Below are positions 36,266 to 48,269 of a stretch of DNA of 64,000 bases, piece by piece (within the stretch, counting starts at the first letter, position 1; each line of letters opens with the position of its first letter). Under the pieces are notes generated by a model. That model saw only the letters and a list, made by a program, of their open reading frames with translations, did no database searches and was not told the origin of the DNA. Location: contig OX381714.1 in the NCBI GenBank assembly GCA_947462335.1, positions 38,289,360 through 38,353,359 of the forward strand, in the 5' to 3' direction. Source of the stretch: Harmothoe impar (Eukaryota; Annelida; Polychaeta; Phyllodocida; Polynoidae). A program made the position numbers and the translations under genes.

Positions 36266-38540
36266 AGTGCCAATCCCCTGCAAGAGTCCAGGAAGAAGGC
36301 ACATGTCCTCACATATTGGCTATATATAATTTAGATAACATCCTATATCAATACATATGATATATACACACCCCTCAGAATCATCATACATGTGATTCCA
36401 TATAAATATTATCACTTGCAAACACATTTGTTCCCAGCATAGAAAACCACAATATCAGGATTTGTAAATATTATGTAATGGGCCTAATAGTTTCATAACT
36501 TCCATTATGGTGTTGCCATGATCTAGGAATAGTATAAATGAGTTCATATCAAAGGAGATCAAGGAGAACTTTTCGTATATGATACTGTAAAGTAGCTCAA
36601 TATCTGTGATTTTTCAGCAATTTCAGGGAAATTCATGCTTTTTATCAACTCTTGTAGTATCATGTAATACTTCCAAATGATAAACATTGGCTGGAACTTA
36701 TGTTTACCATATAGACCTATGTCTATAACAGAAATCAACTTGATATATGATAAAACTATTGTGTGGTGTTGATTTAAAGATTGGTCATTTCCACTGTTTC
36801 AGGACATTGGGAAAATTAGTGTTTACCTCATTTTTAAATGAAAATTCTAAAGTCAAACTTGGTAATCCAGATCAGGAAAAAAATAGGCACACTCCCCATG
36901 ACTTATACAAAGAATACCCACAGAACCAAAGGGCTATCTGCCATATTGGTAAAATGAGGTTCTACCAAATTTGGGATATACATCCAATTCTGTCCAAGAT
37001 CTATGAGGACACATGTAATATATCATGATTTTGAAGGTCTGTAAATATGAAAATTTAAGTCTGTATCTGCTGAGTCTTTATTGAACAATGAATATATATG
37101 TGGTAATCAGGGATCAATCATTTCCCAAGATCTATTAATTCTTTCATCAATTCAAGAACGGTTAAAACATGCCGCCATAATGCAGTTGAGACTAAGGCCT
37201 GAAATTGGCTATGTCCAAACAACACTTTTAGACTTTCAAATGGCTGTCAAATCTGAACTCCTGGACCGATTTCTATGAAATTGAAACTGTATTCCTCATT
37301 CAGCATGGTCTAACCATCTACCCAATTTCCATATATGCAACAATAATATCTAAAAATGACCTGGGATACCTACTAACTTAGACATGTTCTTTCCTTTACC
37401 TTGCACATGACCCTCCTAGAAAATGGATGTACTTTTCAAGATCTCTATATATTGGCAGTATGAGATCTATACCTGATTTCAGCTATATACGTTCGATTCC
37501 TCTACAGTTCTCACTACTTACACCCTAACCTTCAAAATTCCATTACAATTGCTTTACAACATCATCCACACATTACCTTCTATTGGCTAAACCAATACTA
37601 CCATACCCTAAGTCAGATTATACCTGGAAAATTACTACTTTGTGAGATTTGACTTCTTTTTCTATCTGAACATGGTACACTCAGACATTAGCTTAATATT
37701 CCTCTAATATGTTGTAGCATGCTCAGTCAATGTGTGTAATGTTTGCAGAAGAAATGTGGGTGAGAAATGGAGGTTATAAATTTCCAGACATTCCAATGGG
37801 TCGTAATCCATACATACTCTCGCCCCACCTCAGTGACTGTCCTATTTTGAAGGCCAAAGGGTCCAGCTGCCCTGTCTCTTCTAAGTGGATCTTCCAGCAA
37901 AAACTAATTATATTGCTTCAAGTCATTTTGAAAGGAAAATTGTAACTAGCGCATGTGAAGCACCCATCATCCATTATGAAAACCATAACTAGTAATCCAG
38001 CCATAATATAATATTTTCACATTCACATGCATACTAGCAAAGAGCTAATTAAACCGATGTCTTTATAGTGCTCACATTGCTTATGTTAATTTATCATAAG
38101 TGCTTGTTAATAATATAACAGGTTTACTAATTAAATCACAGCTATAAGGAAAGTTAATGCAATTAGAAGCTGATTATGTCTATAAAATGGCCTTACAAGA
38201 CTAAGGCGATGGTGAATACTTCGTGGACGAAGAAATAACTAACTATTACATAGTGATGGATAACAAAACATGAACTCCTTTTTAATGACATATCATCTAT
38301 GTTTATTCATATTCATGATCTCAGTATATCTTTGTATTATATATCATTGACAACCTCGGAGGAGCATGTCTTTCGACAAGTCATGAGATATATCAATAAA
38401 CCTATGTAAAAAGCTATATAATGGAATGTTTTATTACCAAATATTACCTCACCTCAACATACATAAATGCACTGTCCATGTTCCCAAATCGTTTTAATGA
38501 ATGAAAAAACCCTACAGTAAATGCTTGAAAATAAAGGTTG
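36266..38540. other. unassigned AT-rich DNA
   Basis: No gene recognised. Open frames of 60-95 codons on the + strand at 36747-37278 and 37730-37945 have no recognisable domain and no convincing splice context. I treat them as chance frames. Confidence 0.4.
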
Positions 38541-38576
38541 ATGGAGTCCCTCTGCACTCATGGTAGATCTATATAG

Positions 38577-38890
38577 TGAGATCCCCCAATGCCAGTCTCC
38601 CTGATGCTCTTATCCAACACCATGAGCAGCTCTGCCACCAACTGATGGGGGTGCTGACTAAGCTGCCACCTCGTGGCAGAAATATCAATCAGGCAGAAGC
38701 CAGGTTTTATGTTTTGGTGCGTCCAGTCTGACACCCTGTATTCCCTGCCCAGTAAGTCCCAGCCCCCTTGTTCCTGGTCAGTCCCACCTTATCCCTTTAT
38801 CTCCGACGGTAGGGTGACGGGTGGGAAATAGGATAGAGCAGCTCGACTGTATGACTTCTGTGCCCCTCACTGCCCCCTCTGGGTGATGCT
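38577..38890 (-). repeat. inverted duplicate carrying an open exon-like peptide (copy 1)
   Basis: The reverse complement matches 55898-56208 at about 95 percent by eye. On the minus strand, from a possible acceptor CTGACCAG at about 38774, an open frame runs about 65 codons. It includes RVSDWTHQNIKPGFC, LIDISATRWQLSQHPHQL and VAELLMVLDKSIRETGIG, which reads like real protein. I do not recognise the family. In this copy the frame is uninterrupted; in the 56 kb copy one codon is TAG. It could be an exon of an unidentified gene duplicated with inversion, or part of a repeat that captured an exon. Confidence 0.45.
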
Positions 38891-40470
38891 CAGAATGGGA
38901 GTTTCACAAGCAGGGCAGGGGAGCCAATCGCAGAGGAGAGAATGTCTGTGCACCTCAATCCAGGCCCATAGTAAAATTAATATACAAACCTCAAAAAAAT
39001 TGTCATTATCTCATTCTTCATTCTTGATCATGGACCATCTTGAGGTTGTTATTGTTGTTATCTATTATGTTACTATTAAATGGTGCCTTATGAGTCATCA
39101 CTTCAATAAGCCTAACATGTTTAGCTTTCTCAGCTATGGTTAATTATTTTAGGATATATTGGAATGGGATACATTTCTAGTAGGTAGATTTATAATGAAT
39201 TCAGTATGATTGAACCAGGTCACTCCAAACACATGTGTAAACAGGTAGTCACAATGGTGTTTAACATGTCATGCTCTGACGAGAACTCATTAAATCATAG
39301 GTCATCAAATGTGTGAATTCTACCTGGGGAGAGGGGGGGGGGGAACCTGAACGCATGCAATTATTCCCACGTCATATTTTTCAGTGCTTGGGGAGGAGGA
39401 TATTTTCCTTGACCTCTGAGTGCCTGGTTCGAAATGGTCCAAGGCACAAGAACCAGGAAGGTTGCCCTCACACCTTCCAAGTTCTGTTTCACCTTTTGTA
39501 ACCCTCAACTCCTCTCCCACACCTTCCAGTCCTTTCCCTCTTTTTATGTCTTTTTTTCACTTTTTCCTCTCTTGTAATTCATGGTTTTAGAATACCTGGG
39601 CTCGTTGTTGTCTTAAGTGTCAGTGCACTTTTTGATCAGTGTTTTGTATTGAGGCTCACCCTGCTTTCTCATATGCCTGCCCAGGAAGGAGTATCACTGT
39701 CCTGCACGATAAATACTTAACAATAACTTTCCAATGTTTTGTGTCATTTTGAATGCACTGTTCCCTTTTTTTACTCTGTGGTATTCTGCATTTTATTAGT
39801 GCTGTTTTGAAGTGACTTCTGCACAATCCTGATTATTTATGCTTCAAATTGTCTGCAGAAATGAGCATTTGTGCAGGAGGGGATCTCTTTCTCTCATTGT
39901 TATTTAGATAAGGAAGTTACACATTTTATATAGGCCTACCACTCTATATTATTCTGTGAAATGGTATTGCTTATAGAGTTGGCTTATCCGATTGACATAA
40001 TAATTATACGGGCATGATTTTTGGTTTGGAGTGAGGATGTGTAGGTTCTTGGATAAATGATAACATTAATGTGGCTGGCGGGTACAGGTTAAAAGTACGA
40101 TCTTACATATATGTTTACCATAATTTGAGTATAAGATAAATTGTAAAATTGTAAATTTGTGAAAATATGAAGTGTTCATTTTGGCGCTATCATGAATAAA
40201 CAGAATAATAGTAGACGTCGACCCATGTTTATTTCTAAAATAGCTACAATCTTTACTTGCATACCTTTCATGAGAATTCATGAATCACCCCCTCCTCCTA
40301 TCTTATCTTTATTTACTATAACTTCCTGTTCGCCATGGCCAACAAAAATGAAGTTCAAATTAGATTAATAAACTCCAGAGACAGATTCCTACAGGGAGAT
40401 AATGGTTTACATCGTCCGAACCAATTTAGCTAAGCGTGGATAAAATAGGATAAATATAAAGCCTAGTGAC
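38891..40470. other. unassigned non-coding DNA
   Basis: No gene recognised. It has a G10 run near 39331-39343 and a T/C-rich tract near 39520-39570. Confidence 0.4.
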
Positions 40471-40472
40471 CA

Positions 40473-41060
40473 CAACACGACAGGACCCTCCTGTATAACA
40501 TCAACCCTCCTGGACACACACTATAGTCTCTACACCACCACAGGACCCTCCTGTATAACATCAACCCTCCTGGACACACACCATAGTCTCTACACCACTA
40601 CAGGACCCCCCCCCCTGTATAACATCAACCCTCCTGGACACACATTACAGTCTCTACACCACTACAGGACCCTCCTGTATAACATCAACCCTCCTGGACA
40701 CACATTATAGTCTCTACACCACCACAAGACCCTCATGCATAACATCAACCCTCCTGGGCACACACTATAGTCTCTACACCACTACAGGACCCTCCTGTAT
40801 AACATCAGCCCTCCTGGACACACACTATAGTCTCTACACCACTACAGGACCCTCCTGTATAACATCAACCCTCCTGGACACACACTATAGTCTCTACACC
40901 ACCACAGGACCATCCTGTATAACATCTACCCTCCTGGACACACACTATAATACACTATAGTCACTACTCTCCCACAGGACCATACTGTATAACATCAACC
41001 CTCCTAGACATACACTAAAGACTATACACCCCACAGGACCAGCCTTTTATAACATCTGAT
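40473..41060 (+). repeat. 60 bp minisatellite, about nine units
   Basis: Units of about 60 bp contain ACAGGACCCTCCTGTATAAC, ATCAACCCTCCTGGACACAC and TATAGTCTCTACACCAC. They are highly similar in the middle of the array and decay at the right edge. One unit carries a C-run expansion near 40606-40615. Confidence 0.95.
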
Positions 41061-42451
41061 TTACTCCAGCCATCTGGCAGAATACCTCCTATCTACTTTT
41101 ATACGTCAGGATACTTGCGAAGTGCTTTCACCCCAATCCCTGAATCTAGTGCAAGGAGCTGTAAAAATAATTGGGCCCAGAGGAGTTGTGGTTGATGGTC
41201 GAGGTGGTTGCATAGAGAGGGGAGGTAAAGAGGGGGTCGCGTTCGGGTAGGGAGATGTCGATTGGTTTCGGCAAGGTCTCCAAGCGGAGATTTGCGTTAG
41301 GTAGGGAGGGGGGATGGCACCATCTATAGGTCTCTAGGGAGTAAGAAATGTTTAGTGTCTTTATAGACTATTGCCAATGATGTGTGTCATGGTATGTACT
41401 CTGGATTTTTAATAGATGGCATCATGCAGGGTAATTCGATAACTAGTTTAGAAAAAGGATACTGGTGTAAAATAAAGATGAAGGTATAGTGGACAGACAG
41501 CAGACAGAAAGCCAGGAGAAACAGACAGACCGACAGAGGGATAGATAGGCTGGATAGTTACTCGTAGATAAGAACAATCTGCAGAAAATTGGACATGGAA
41601 AGAGTCTGTCTCTGTATTATTCTGACGAAAATAAATAACTACCCTCTCCTCTCCATTTAGCCCTTACCCCCTCCCCTTCCAAACCCGTCACATCTAAGCT
41701 GCCTGGAGCACGGGGACCGTGTCTCAGCCGAGCCTGGGGAGGGATTACGTCGAGTTTTAGAGATATTCTCCAGTCTTAGAAACCGACCAATCGCATCGCT
41801 CGTTACAGCCGGTCGACAGCCCGGTCGAGGCAGTGGTCCCGCGGTGAATGAAGGCAGTAGTCCCGCGGCAAATGGATTGACAGCGAGGGGAAGAAGAAGA
41901 ACATGGGACAAGGAACCCACTCTCGATAATAGCTGGGCGGAAAATGTCAAGGTCGTTTAGGGAATGGAGGAGTCTCTTTTCTCACCGGGAAGTGGGGAAA
42001 GGGAACTTCCTCCTCAGGGAGAGGAGGGAGGGAGTCTGTTTATGTCTAGAGAGGAGCCAGTCTACCTGTTTAGTATATAGGGGCCCACTGAGGTGTGTCT
42101 GTCTGGGGAGAGTATAGCTACCGATATAGCATTCAATACTAAAATAACCGGAATCCTTTGCGCAACATGTCACGTATTATAATCGTGAACGCGTATGGAC
42201 CTTCCTACTTTGCCGGTCACTATGTCAAACACAAATCCGGACATGAAATTCTACTCTTTTTATCATACTGGATGAAGATCAATGTCCTTATCACTGATAA
42301 ACTAGCATTTAACTGCAACTGTATTTGTATCATATATGAGTAGAATCAAGATAAGCTCCAGAGTTGCATTAGCCATTTTTATAGTTATCTAATACATGCA
42401 CGGTTGCAGTTAAATATATGGTTAAATAAATATGCACAAAATTAATAACTA
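41061..42451. other. unassigned DNA with a GC-richer patch
   Basis: From about 41690 to 41900 the sequence is richer in GC and CpG, with CCGCGG twice, GTCGACAG, GACCAATCGC (a CCAAT box) and CGGTCGAGG. This could be promoter-like, but I see no exon beside it. The rest has no recognisable structure. Confidence 0.35.
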
Positions 42452-42582
42452 CAGAGGCGGATCCAAGATTCTGAAAAGGGGGGGGGGCGCTATTGGAAGA
42501 TGCCTTCCTCCCAAAACTTTGACCCAGATTTTACATAGAAAAAAAGATAAATTGCCCCCGCGCCTCCTCTAAATCCGCCACT
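42452..42582. mobile_element. hAT-like MITE remnant, about 131 bp
   Basis: Begins CAGAGGCGGATCCAAGATT with a G-run inside, and ends CTAAATCCGCCACT, the mirrored terminus. CAG-starting ends of the form CAGTGGCGGATC are frequent on non-autonomous hAT elements. Related termini occur at 61866-62008 (inverted) and at 62914. I see no clean 8 bp target duplication. Confidence 0.55.
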
Positions 42583-43251
42583 AAACTGCCACTTGAATAC
42601 TTAGCATTAAGAATTGCCACTTGAATACTCTATTTAATTATTGAATTATTCTACGACTCACTGACACATACACTCACAGATGGCTTTACGAGGTACATGT
42701 TGCTTGGTATTATGTAGTAGTACCGACATTAAGGATCCATCCCGGTATGGAGGTGGGAACTGGGTCCCAGATTCCCCGCGGATCATAAAGTTATTGATCC
42801 CGGACAAGACCGGCTCTAGTCTGGAGGTAGTCATAAAGGTATTGATTCTAAGCCCAAGTAGCATGAGGCATCTGTAGGTTAAAGTAGGGAGAACAGCTTA
42901 AATTTATAGGTAAATATGATACTCCAGCCATGTTTACAATTGAACAATAACCAGAAGCACTTCTCACATAGCTTTGATGATAGCAGTAAATGCATGCATG
43001 TGTGCATGTACATCCTCAAAATGAAATGCCAAAACCAAAGCAAAAACATGCTGTAGGCCATATAGAATTATTTAGACATGTTTCAGAATGTTTCCGAGAG
43101 GGGAAAAATGCTAACAATCTGTGGGAAGCCAAAAGATCATAGAAAAGATGAGTGAGAAACTACACCCAGTACATTTACGGGCACCTCACACTTTGTTATT
43201 ACTCATGTCAATTAGTTAGGCCAATATAATTCTTTTATAAACTGCTAGTAA

Positions 43252-43612
43252 GGCCACTCCAAATTATATCCTTGTTTCTCATGACCGCGCGCGTCACCAA
43301 AATAGTGTTTTGGTTTTTCTTTTGCAAATTTTAAGGAAAAACTTGATGATGATAGACAAATATGGGCATATTTGGTATCAAATTGAAGCTGACAGTGGCA
43401 CAAATACAGTGGGCTAGAGGAAGTATTCCTATTCAAAACGTTTGTACATTATTAATTTCTTAATCATTAAAATGGCAATTTCAAGTTTTCTGAGAGCCTA
43501 AATCCCCAACCTATTTGGTCTTTAGCAAAAAAGAAAAGCCACCAAAAAAAGCATCCTCGTCATATTTGGCGTGGCTTAGTGATGAGAAACAAGGATATTA
43601 TTTGGAGAGGCC
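43252..43612. mobile_element. PIF/Harbinger-type MITE, 361 bp
   Basis: Left end GGCCACTCCAAATTATATCC then TTGTTTCTCATGA; right end TGATGAGAAACAAGGATAT then TATTTGGAGAGGCC. These are inverted repeats of about 34 bp with few mismatches. It is flanked by TAA on both sides (43249-43251 and 43613-43615), the PIF/Harbinger-type target duplication. The interior has no coding frame. Its termini differ from the 17.9 kb element beyond GGCC, so it is a separate family. Confidence 0.87.
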
Positions 43613-43615
43613 TAA

Positions 43616-45090
43616 TCAATAGATCAAAGAATAAGATTCTGATATTTGAGAAAATGATTATTATTCTATTTTCATAAAGTGCATACCCCTACTTTAAGTG
43701 GGAGGGGGGTACTTTTGGAGAGGAGGAGAAGCTCTCCAATAGGTTTGCAAGCAGCTATAAAGTTATTGGGAGGAAGCCCCAATAGGACACTAATTCATAT
43801 TGATCTGTAGAATGCCATGCACCCTCTCCATATAGTAATTCCTGTTGATCTAGAAACCCACTCAGTCTGAAACAGTACACAGGGCAGGCTAGTAAAGTGC
43901 AGGTAGTGTGCATTTTATAGACTTTATGTATCCAAACGCCCATAAAGTAGCAATGTAATATTGCTGATCAATACCCTGATCGGAAGGGGGGGGTTATAAC
44001 CTATGGAGGTCATAGTGATCATGTTATGGTTCCTAAAGAAAATGGTATGATCACAATATGATGGCTAAGCTTGAATATTTTGACATTGCCAGTTATTGAC
44101 ATTTTTGTAGGTATACAGTAGATTCCACTGTAGGTGTACAGTTGATTGTAGGTAAACAGTACAATATACTGTAGATCTGCAGTAAATTCTACTGCAATTC
44201 CATTCCACAGTAGATTCTAAGTCCTGTAGATCCACAGTAGATTCTATTGTATACCTACACTAACTATTTACAGTGCACCTGACAAGTATATATATATAAC
44301 ACACACTCTATTACAACAAAGACTGATCCTACCATGGTTAATATCTCAAATCAGAATGTGCTTAATCAGCATTATTCCACTCTAGTTAACCGTCGTAATT
44401 AATCTTCCAGCTGCTAAATCTATACTAAATCATCCCCCTCCAATGAAGGCAAGACACCCGCCACCCATGGCTTCCCCGGGGCCACAGCTGTATGCTCCAC
44501 TCGAAGAGTGATCATTTTTTAACAACGAGAAGGCGGGTGGTTGAATTTCATGGAATATTTTGCCACTGGTTCCAACCTAGTAGCAGGGAATGCCCAAACC
44601 TAGGAAAATTCAAATTCACGGTCGTAGTGATAGTTGCCACAGCCTTGCAGCAGTAGGATCTGGAGATGAGAGTACTTTAGAATCAGCCTCAGACCACGTG
44701 CAGTAGTGTCAGGCTAACTGACATTACTGCCTCCAGCAGTCCCTTCTACTTGGATTGATAATCAAACTTTTTTTGTACGGAAATAATTTTAAGATGAGCT
44801 CTCCTGTCACGGAGAAAGGCCTGTGATATATCGTCCTCAGGATGTGTTTGTTTATATTTACATGTTGCAGTAGTATTTAATCATTTATACCACAACGGGC
44901 ACAGCGAACAAAGCATTTCACTCCTCTTGTATACTGCATACAGCTAGTGGTATAAAGTAGTTATAGGCCTTGTACCAAGCTGTAGGGGTAACAGGTCTGA
45001 GACGCGGCCAAGAAATGACCCTGTTCCCATTTCTATTCTCAGCCTTACTTCCAGGCCCGTCGTCATTTCTATGGAAGTGTTAAAGCTATG
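43616..45090. other. unassigned DNA with one foldback element
   Basis: No gene recognised. It contains the inverted-repeat element at 44107-44258 and a G-run near 43986-43993. Confidence 0.4.
44107..44258. mobile_element. small inverted-repeat element, about 152 bp
   Basis: The left end GTAGGTATACAGTAGATTC is mirrored by GATTCTATTGTATACCTAC on the right with two mismatches. The interior repeats ACAGTAGATTC- and CTGTAGATC-like words in both orientations. It is non-coding; the superfamily is not assigned. Confidence 0.65.
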
Positions 45091-45093
45091 ATA

Positions 45094-45868
45094 CCCCCCC
45101 CCCCCCCCCCCCACTGAGCAGCGCTTGGCCTGTGCCATCATACACGGGGTGGGGGGGGGCGCACTTGGTCTCTTCCCAGACACCATCATCGTTACCAAAC
45201 AATACCATGTGTATGGCTTCAAAGGGGTGTGTAATATTTAGGGTCAAATATGAAAGAAGTCTGTATTCTATATACAACACTAACACTAATTATTGTTGTG
45301 TCTGTATTTGTTGTTTTGTTGAAAGGGAGTTGTTAAAAATGTCAGCGTTTTTGGAAAAAAAAGAGGTACTTTGTTGGCTCATCAAATCCGCGATTTTGCC
45401 ATAAAAGGGGGTGTTTTTAAGCCAGAATCCGTGAAAAAGGGGGTACTTTCAGAACGCTGATGGTGTCAGTACAGATGTTGAGTGTGTGTGTGGGGGGGGG
45501 GGGGGGCAGTGCAGGATGGTCCGTGCGGGTGGGCTGCATTTCACAGCTTTCCAGGGCAGTGGAGAGATGGGGTGGGGCTGTGTCGGGGCCCGGTGGATAT
45601 ATACTAGTATATGCAAGGGCCTAGGGTACCCTAGGCAGGTGTGTTTTTTGTGTGTTTTTTTTTCTTTGGTGGGGGGGGGGGGGGGGTAACAGACCCTGGG
45701 AATGAGGGCGGACTTTTACTCAAGGATGTACTATCTTCCCGGCCATTGCTTAGACCTGGTAAAACCTGCCCCTCCTCCCGGGCCTCTCACACTTTGACCC
45801 CTGGTTGCATGTGTATTCATGCGACATTTGGACACTGTTATGGTACAGGTACTGATGGGGGGGGGGCT
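45094..45868. repeat. cluster of poly-C and poly-G tracts
   Basis: Within 800 bp there are a C19 tract at 45094-45112, a G9 tract near 45150, a G15 tract at 45492-45506, a G16 tract at 45671-45686 and a G9 near 45858. Both strands can carry G-runs able to form quadruplexes. Such tracts also make assembly and base calling less reliable, so frames crossing them should not be trusted. Confidence 0.9.
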
Positions 45869-46557
45869 AGACTCGGCCCGTGTGGATGGTCACGGGTGGG
45901 CGGGTCTGACTGCGAGAGACTAGTGGGGGGACAGGGGTAGCTGCTGTCAACCATGGCGTAGGCCAGGCCCTGCTGGTCATGAAAATTGAAAGAAAATGTG
46001 TGATTTCTCAATAACCAGAAATCTCCTAGTAATATAAATGATTGCATCTTGTAGAGAATTTGATAAACTATAAACTAAGTACGGTTTTGAATTTAGGACC
46101 TTAAGAATAAAAATCGGAAATCGGTTTAAATCAGTCTAGAAATATTACTACCACACCATCATATGACCATGCACAGATCTAGGGTCGGGGTCAAGAGGGT
46201 CTCCGTCCTCTCTTTTGGTGCAGTCCCAGACCTGGGTAAGGCTCCCTTCACTGTACATCACGTACAGCATGGTACTCGTCCCATAACTACTACGTAGGTT
46301 TGCAGGAGAGTGCCTTATAATGATGTAGGAGTGTCAGGTCACATTAAATAGTTCATATTGTGTATAGTATGCACTGTGTGTATCCATTGTGAAAAACAGG
46401 GAGTGGAGTTGTGGCCCATGGCAGAGTTGGAGGTATATAAGGTCACGAATGCTCTCCTGTCTCCTTCGTATTCAGCACAGACCTTTCTATCTGTCTCACA
46501 CAGGGACAGTGTGATTGTGGTGTGGGAGTGGCTGCTGGCCACATCTGACATAGGATA

Positions 46558-47345
46558 CAATGATGGTAACTGCCATGTTAAGAGATACACCAACAGTAGT
46601 CGCCATGTTTAGGGGTATACAAACAGTAGCTGCCATGTTAAGGGGTACATTGACTGTAGCCAGGTTGAGGACATACCCACTATTCTAGTACGCCCTAAAT
46701 GAGCTGTACTTGTACTCACCATCTAGGGTGTATCAGTATGGTAGCTGCCATGTTTAAGGGGAAACAGACAGAAGATTCCATGTTTAGGGGGCACACAGAC
46801 AGTAGCTGCCATGTTTAGAGGCACACAGACAGTAGCTGCCATGTTTAGAGGTGCACCAACAGTAGCTGCTATGTTTAGGGGTACACAGACAGTAGCTGCC
46901 ATGTTTAGAGGTGCACCAACAGTAGCTGCTATGTTTAGGGGTACACAGACAGTGTCTGACATACTTGGGGGTACACAGACAGTGTCTGTCATACTTGGGG
47001 GTACATAGACAGTGTCTGCCATACTTGGGGGTACACAGACAGTGTCTGCCATACTTGGGGGTACACAGACAGTGTCTGCCATACTTGGGGGTACACAGAC
47101 AGTGTCTGCCATACTTGGGGGTACACAGACAGTGTCTGCTATACTTAGGGGTATACAGACAGTATCTGCCATACTTAGGGGTACACAGATAGTAGCTGCC
47201 ATATCTAGGGGGACAAAGACAGCAGCTGCCATGTTGAAGCATACACCAACAATAGCTGCCCCGTTTAGGGTTTCACTGATAGTAGCTTATAGCTGGTAGC
47301 TGTCATGATTAGGGGTAAATAGACAGTAGCCAACTAGTAGAACAC
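46558..47345 (+). repeat. 30 bp minisatellite, about 25 units
   Basis: The 30 bp unit is of the form GTACACAGACAGTGTCTGCC + ATACTTGGGG, with a subfamily reading AGTAGCTGCCATGTTTAGGG. The centre (about 46950-47190) is most homogeneous and both edges decay. Because 30 is divisible by three, all six frames tend to stay open as 10-residue repeats (for example MADTVCVPPS on the minus strand). I regard these as consequences of the repeat, not a gene. Confidence 0.95.
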
Positions 47346-47481
47346 CCAGAAGTCATGTCTGTAGGTATGCGGACAACAGTCACCATGGCTAGCAGTACAC
47401 AAGTAGTGACATCGCTGTTTGTACGAGATGCGGCTAGTAGTGGCAGCCATGTTTATTCTACAACATCATAAGACACCGTTA

Positions 47482-47666
47482 ATTGGGGCCGGACATGCGC
47501 ACTCTGCATCCAATCACATTCATTATTCACCCCACCCTCTGTCCCACATGCAACTCAACCACCGAATAGCCCCCAAGCGTCTATGGGACCCTCCTCAGCC
47601 CGAGGCGCGTCTGGGAAATGGACCAACTTCCGGTGTGGTAGGTGACGCCATCTTGTGACCGGAAGT
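47482..47666 (+). promoter_or_regulatory. promoter-like cluster: CCAAT, YY1 and paired ETS sites
   Basis: In 185 bp there are ATTGG at 47482-47486, a CCAAT box at 47510-47514, an NRF1-like CATGCGCA half site near 47494, ACTTCCGG at 47626-47633 and ACCGGAAGT at 47658-47666 (ETS/GABP sites in both orientations). CGCCATCTTG (YY1) at 47646-47655 sits between the ETS sites. This combination, close upstream of an ATG, is typical of TATA-less housekeeping promoters in animals. Function is inferred from motif density and order. Confidence 0.55.
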
Positions 47667-47699
47667 GGCTGTGGAGAAGTGAGATTAAGGTGTCAGTGC

Positions 47700-47771
47700 A
47701 TGGAGGCAGCCCACCATAAATCGGCGGTGCCACCTAGTGAGAAGAAGGCTCGTAAAGAACACTATAAGAAG
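47700..47771 (+). CDS. candidate first coding exon of unidentified gene
   Basis: ATG at 47700 lies 34 bases after the last ETS site. It opens 24 codons reading MEAAHHKSAVPPSEKKARKE then HYKK, followed by AG|GTATCA, an acceptable splice donor. The peptide is short, basic and lysine-rich, like the disordered N-terminus of many nuclear or RNA-binding proteins; I cannot name the family. Later exons are not recognised in the next 16 kb, so the first intron would be long and would contain the Penelope element. The same frame reads through the proposed donor to 47873, so the splice site is not proven. Confidence 0.35.
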
Positions 47772-48213
47772 GTATCAGGGCCCGGGATCAGTCAGTATAG
47801 GCACAAGGGGGAAGCACCTTGGATTTGGGCCTTGTGGCATAGAATCTATTCTAGATATTTCATCATTATTTGAAAGCATATCATTACATTTTGCGAAAAC
47901 TCATGGATGGCTACATGCCGGTGGTGGGAATGGGAACTTATGATATACTTATGATATGGATTACGGATTTGTACAGTACAATGTACCTCAGAACTATCCA
48001 CACTATCCTAATTGTATATGATGCCATTAGCTTGATGGATTAATCCGTTTTAACTACTACACTTGACAGCATGATAGCTTGTAATCTAATCCAGGGACTG
48101 TTGAATAATCAAATGTTGTATAACCAAATACTGGTGTTGAGAAAGCAAGTCAATAACTTTGATTCGGGAAAAACTGGGATATGCACGTGTATAATAGCTT
48201 TACTCCCATCAAA

Positions 48214-48215
<2 letters not shown>
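47772..48215. other. unassigned non-coding DNA
   Basis: Nothing recognised between the candidate exon and the GA microsatellite. It would be intronic if the 47.7 kb exon is real. Confidence 0.4.

Positions 48216-48265
<50 letters not shown>
48216..48265. repeat. (GA)n microsatellite
   Basis: About 50 uninterrupted bases of GA dinucleotide. Confidence 0.97.

Positions 48266-48269
<4 letters not shown>

Noticed and set aside
36747..37278. Two + strand frames of 93 and 65 codons, considered as a small gene
   Set aside because: No ATG context, domain or splice signal supports them, and the composition is that of the surrounding AT-rich DNA.
40473..41060. Possible CRISPR-like array
   Set aside because: Repeats are contiguous 60 bp units with no unique spacers, in animal-type DNA. 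It is a minisatellite.
46723..47242. Minus-strand frames of 150-170 codons encoding 10-residue repeats
   Set aside because: They lie wholly in a 30 bp minisatellite. Both strands and several phases stay open for the same arithmetic reason, and the peptides show no signal or domain.
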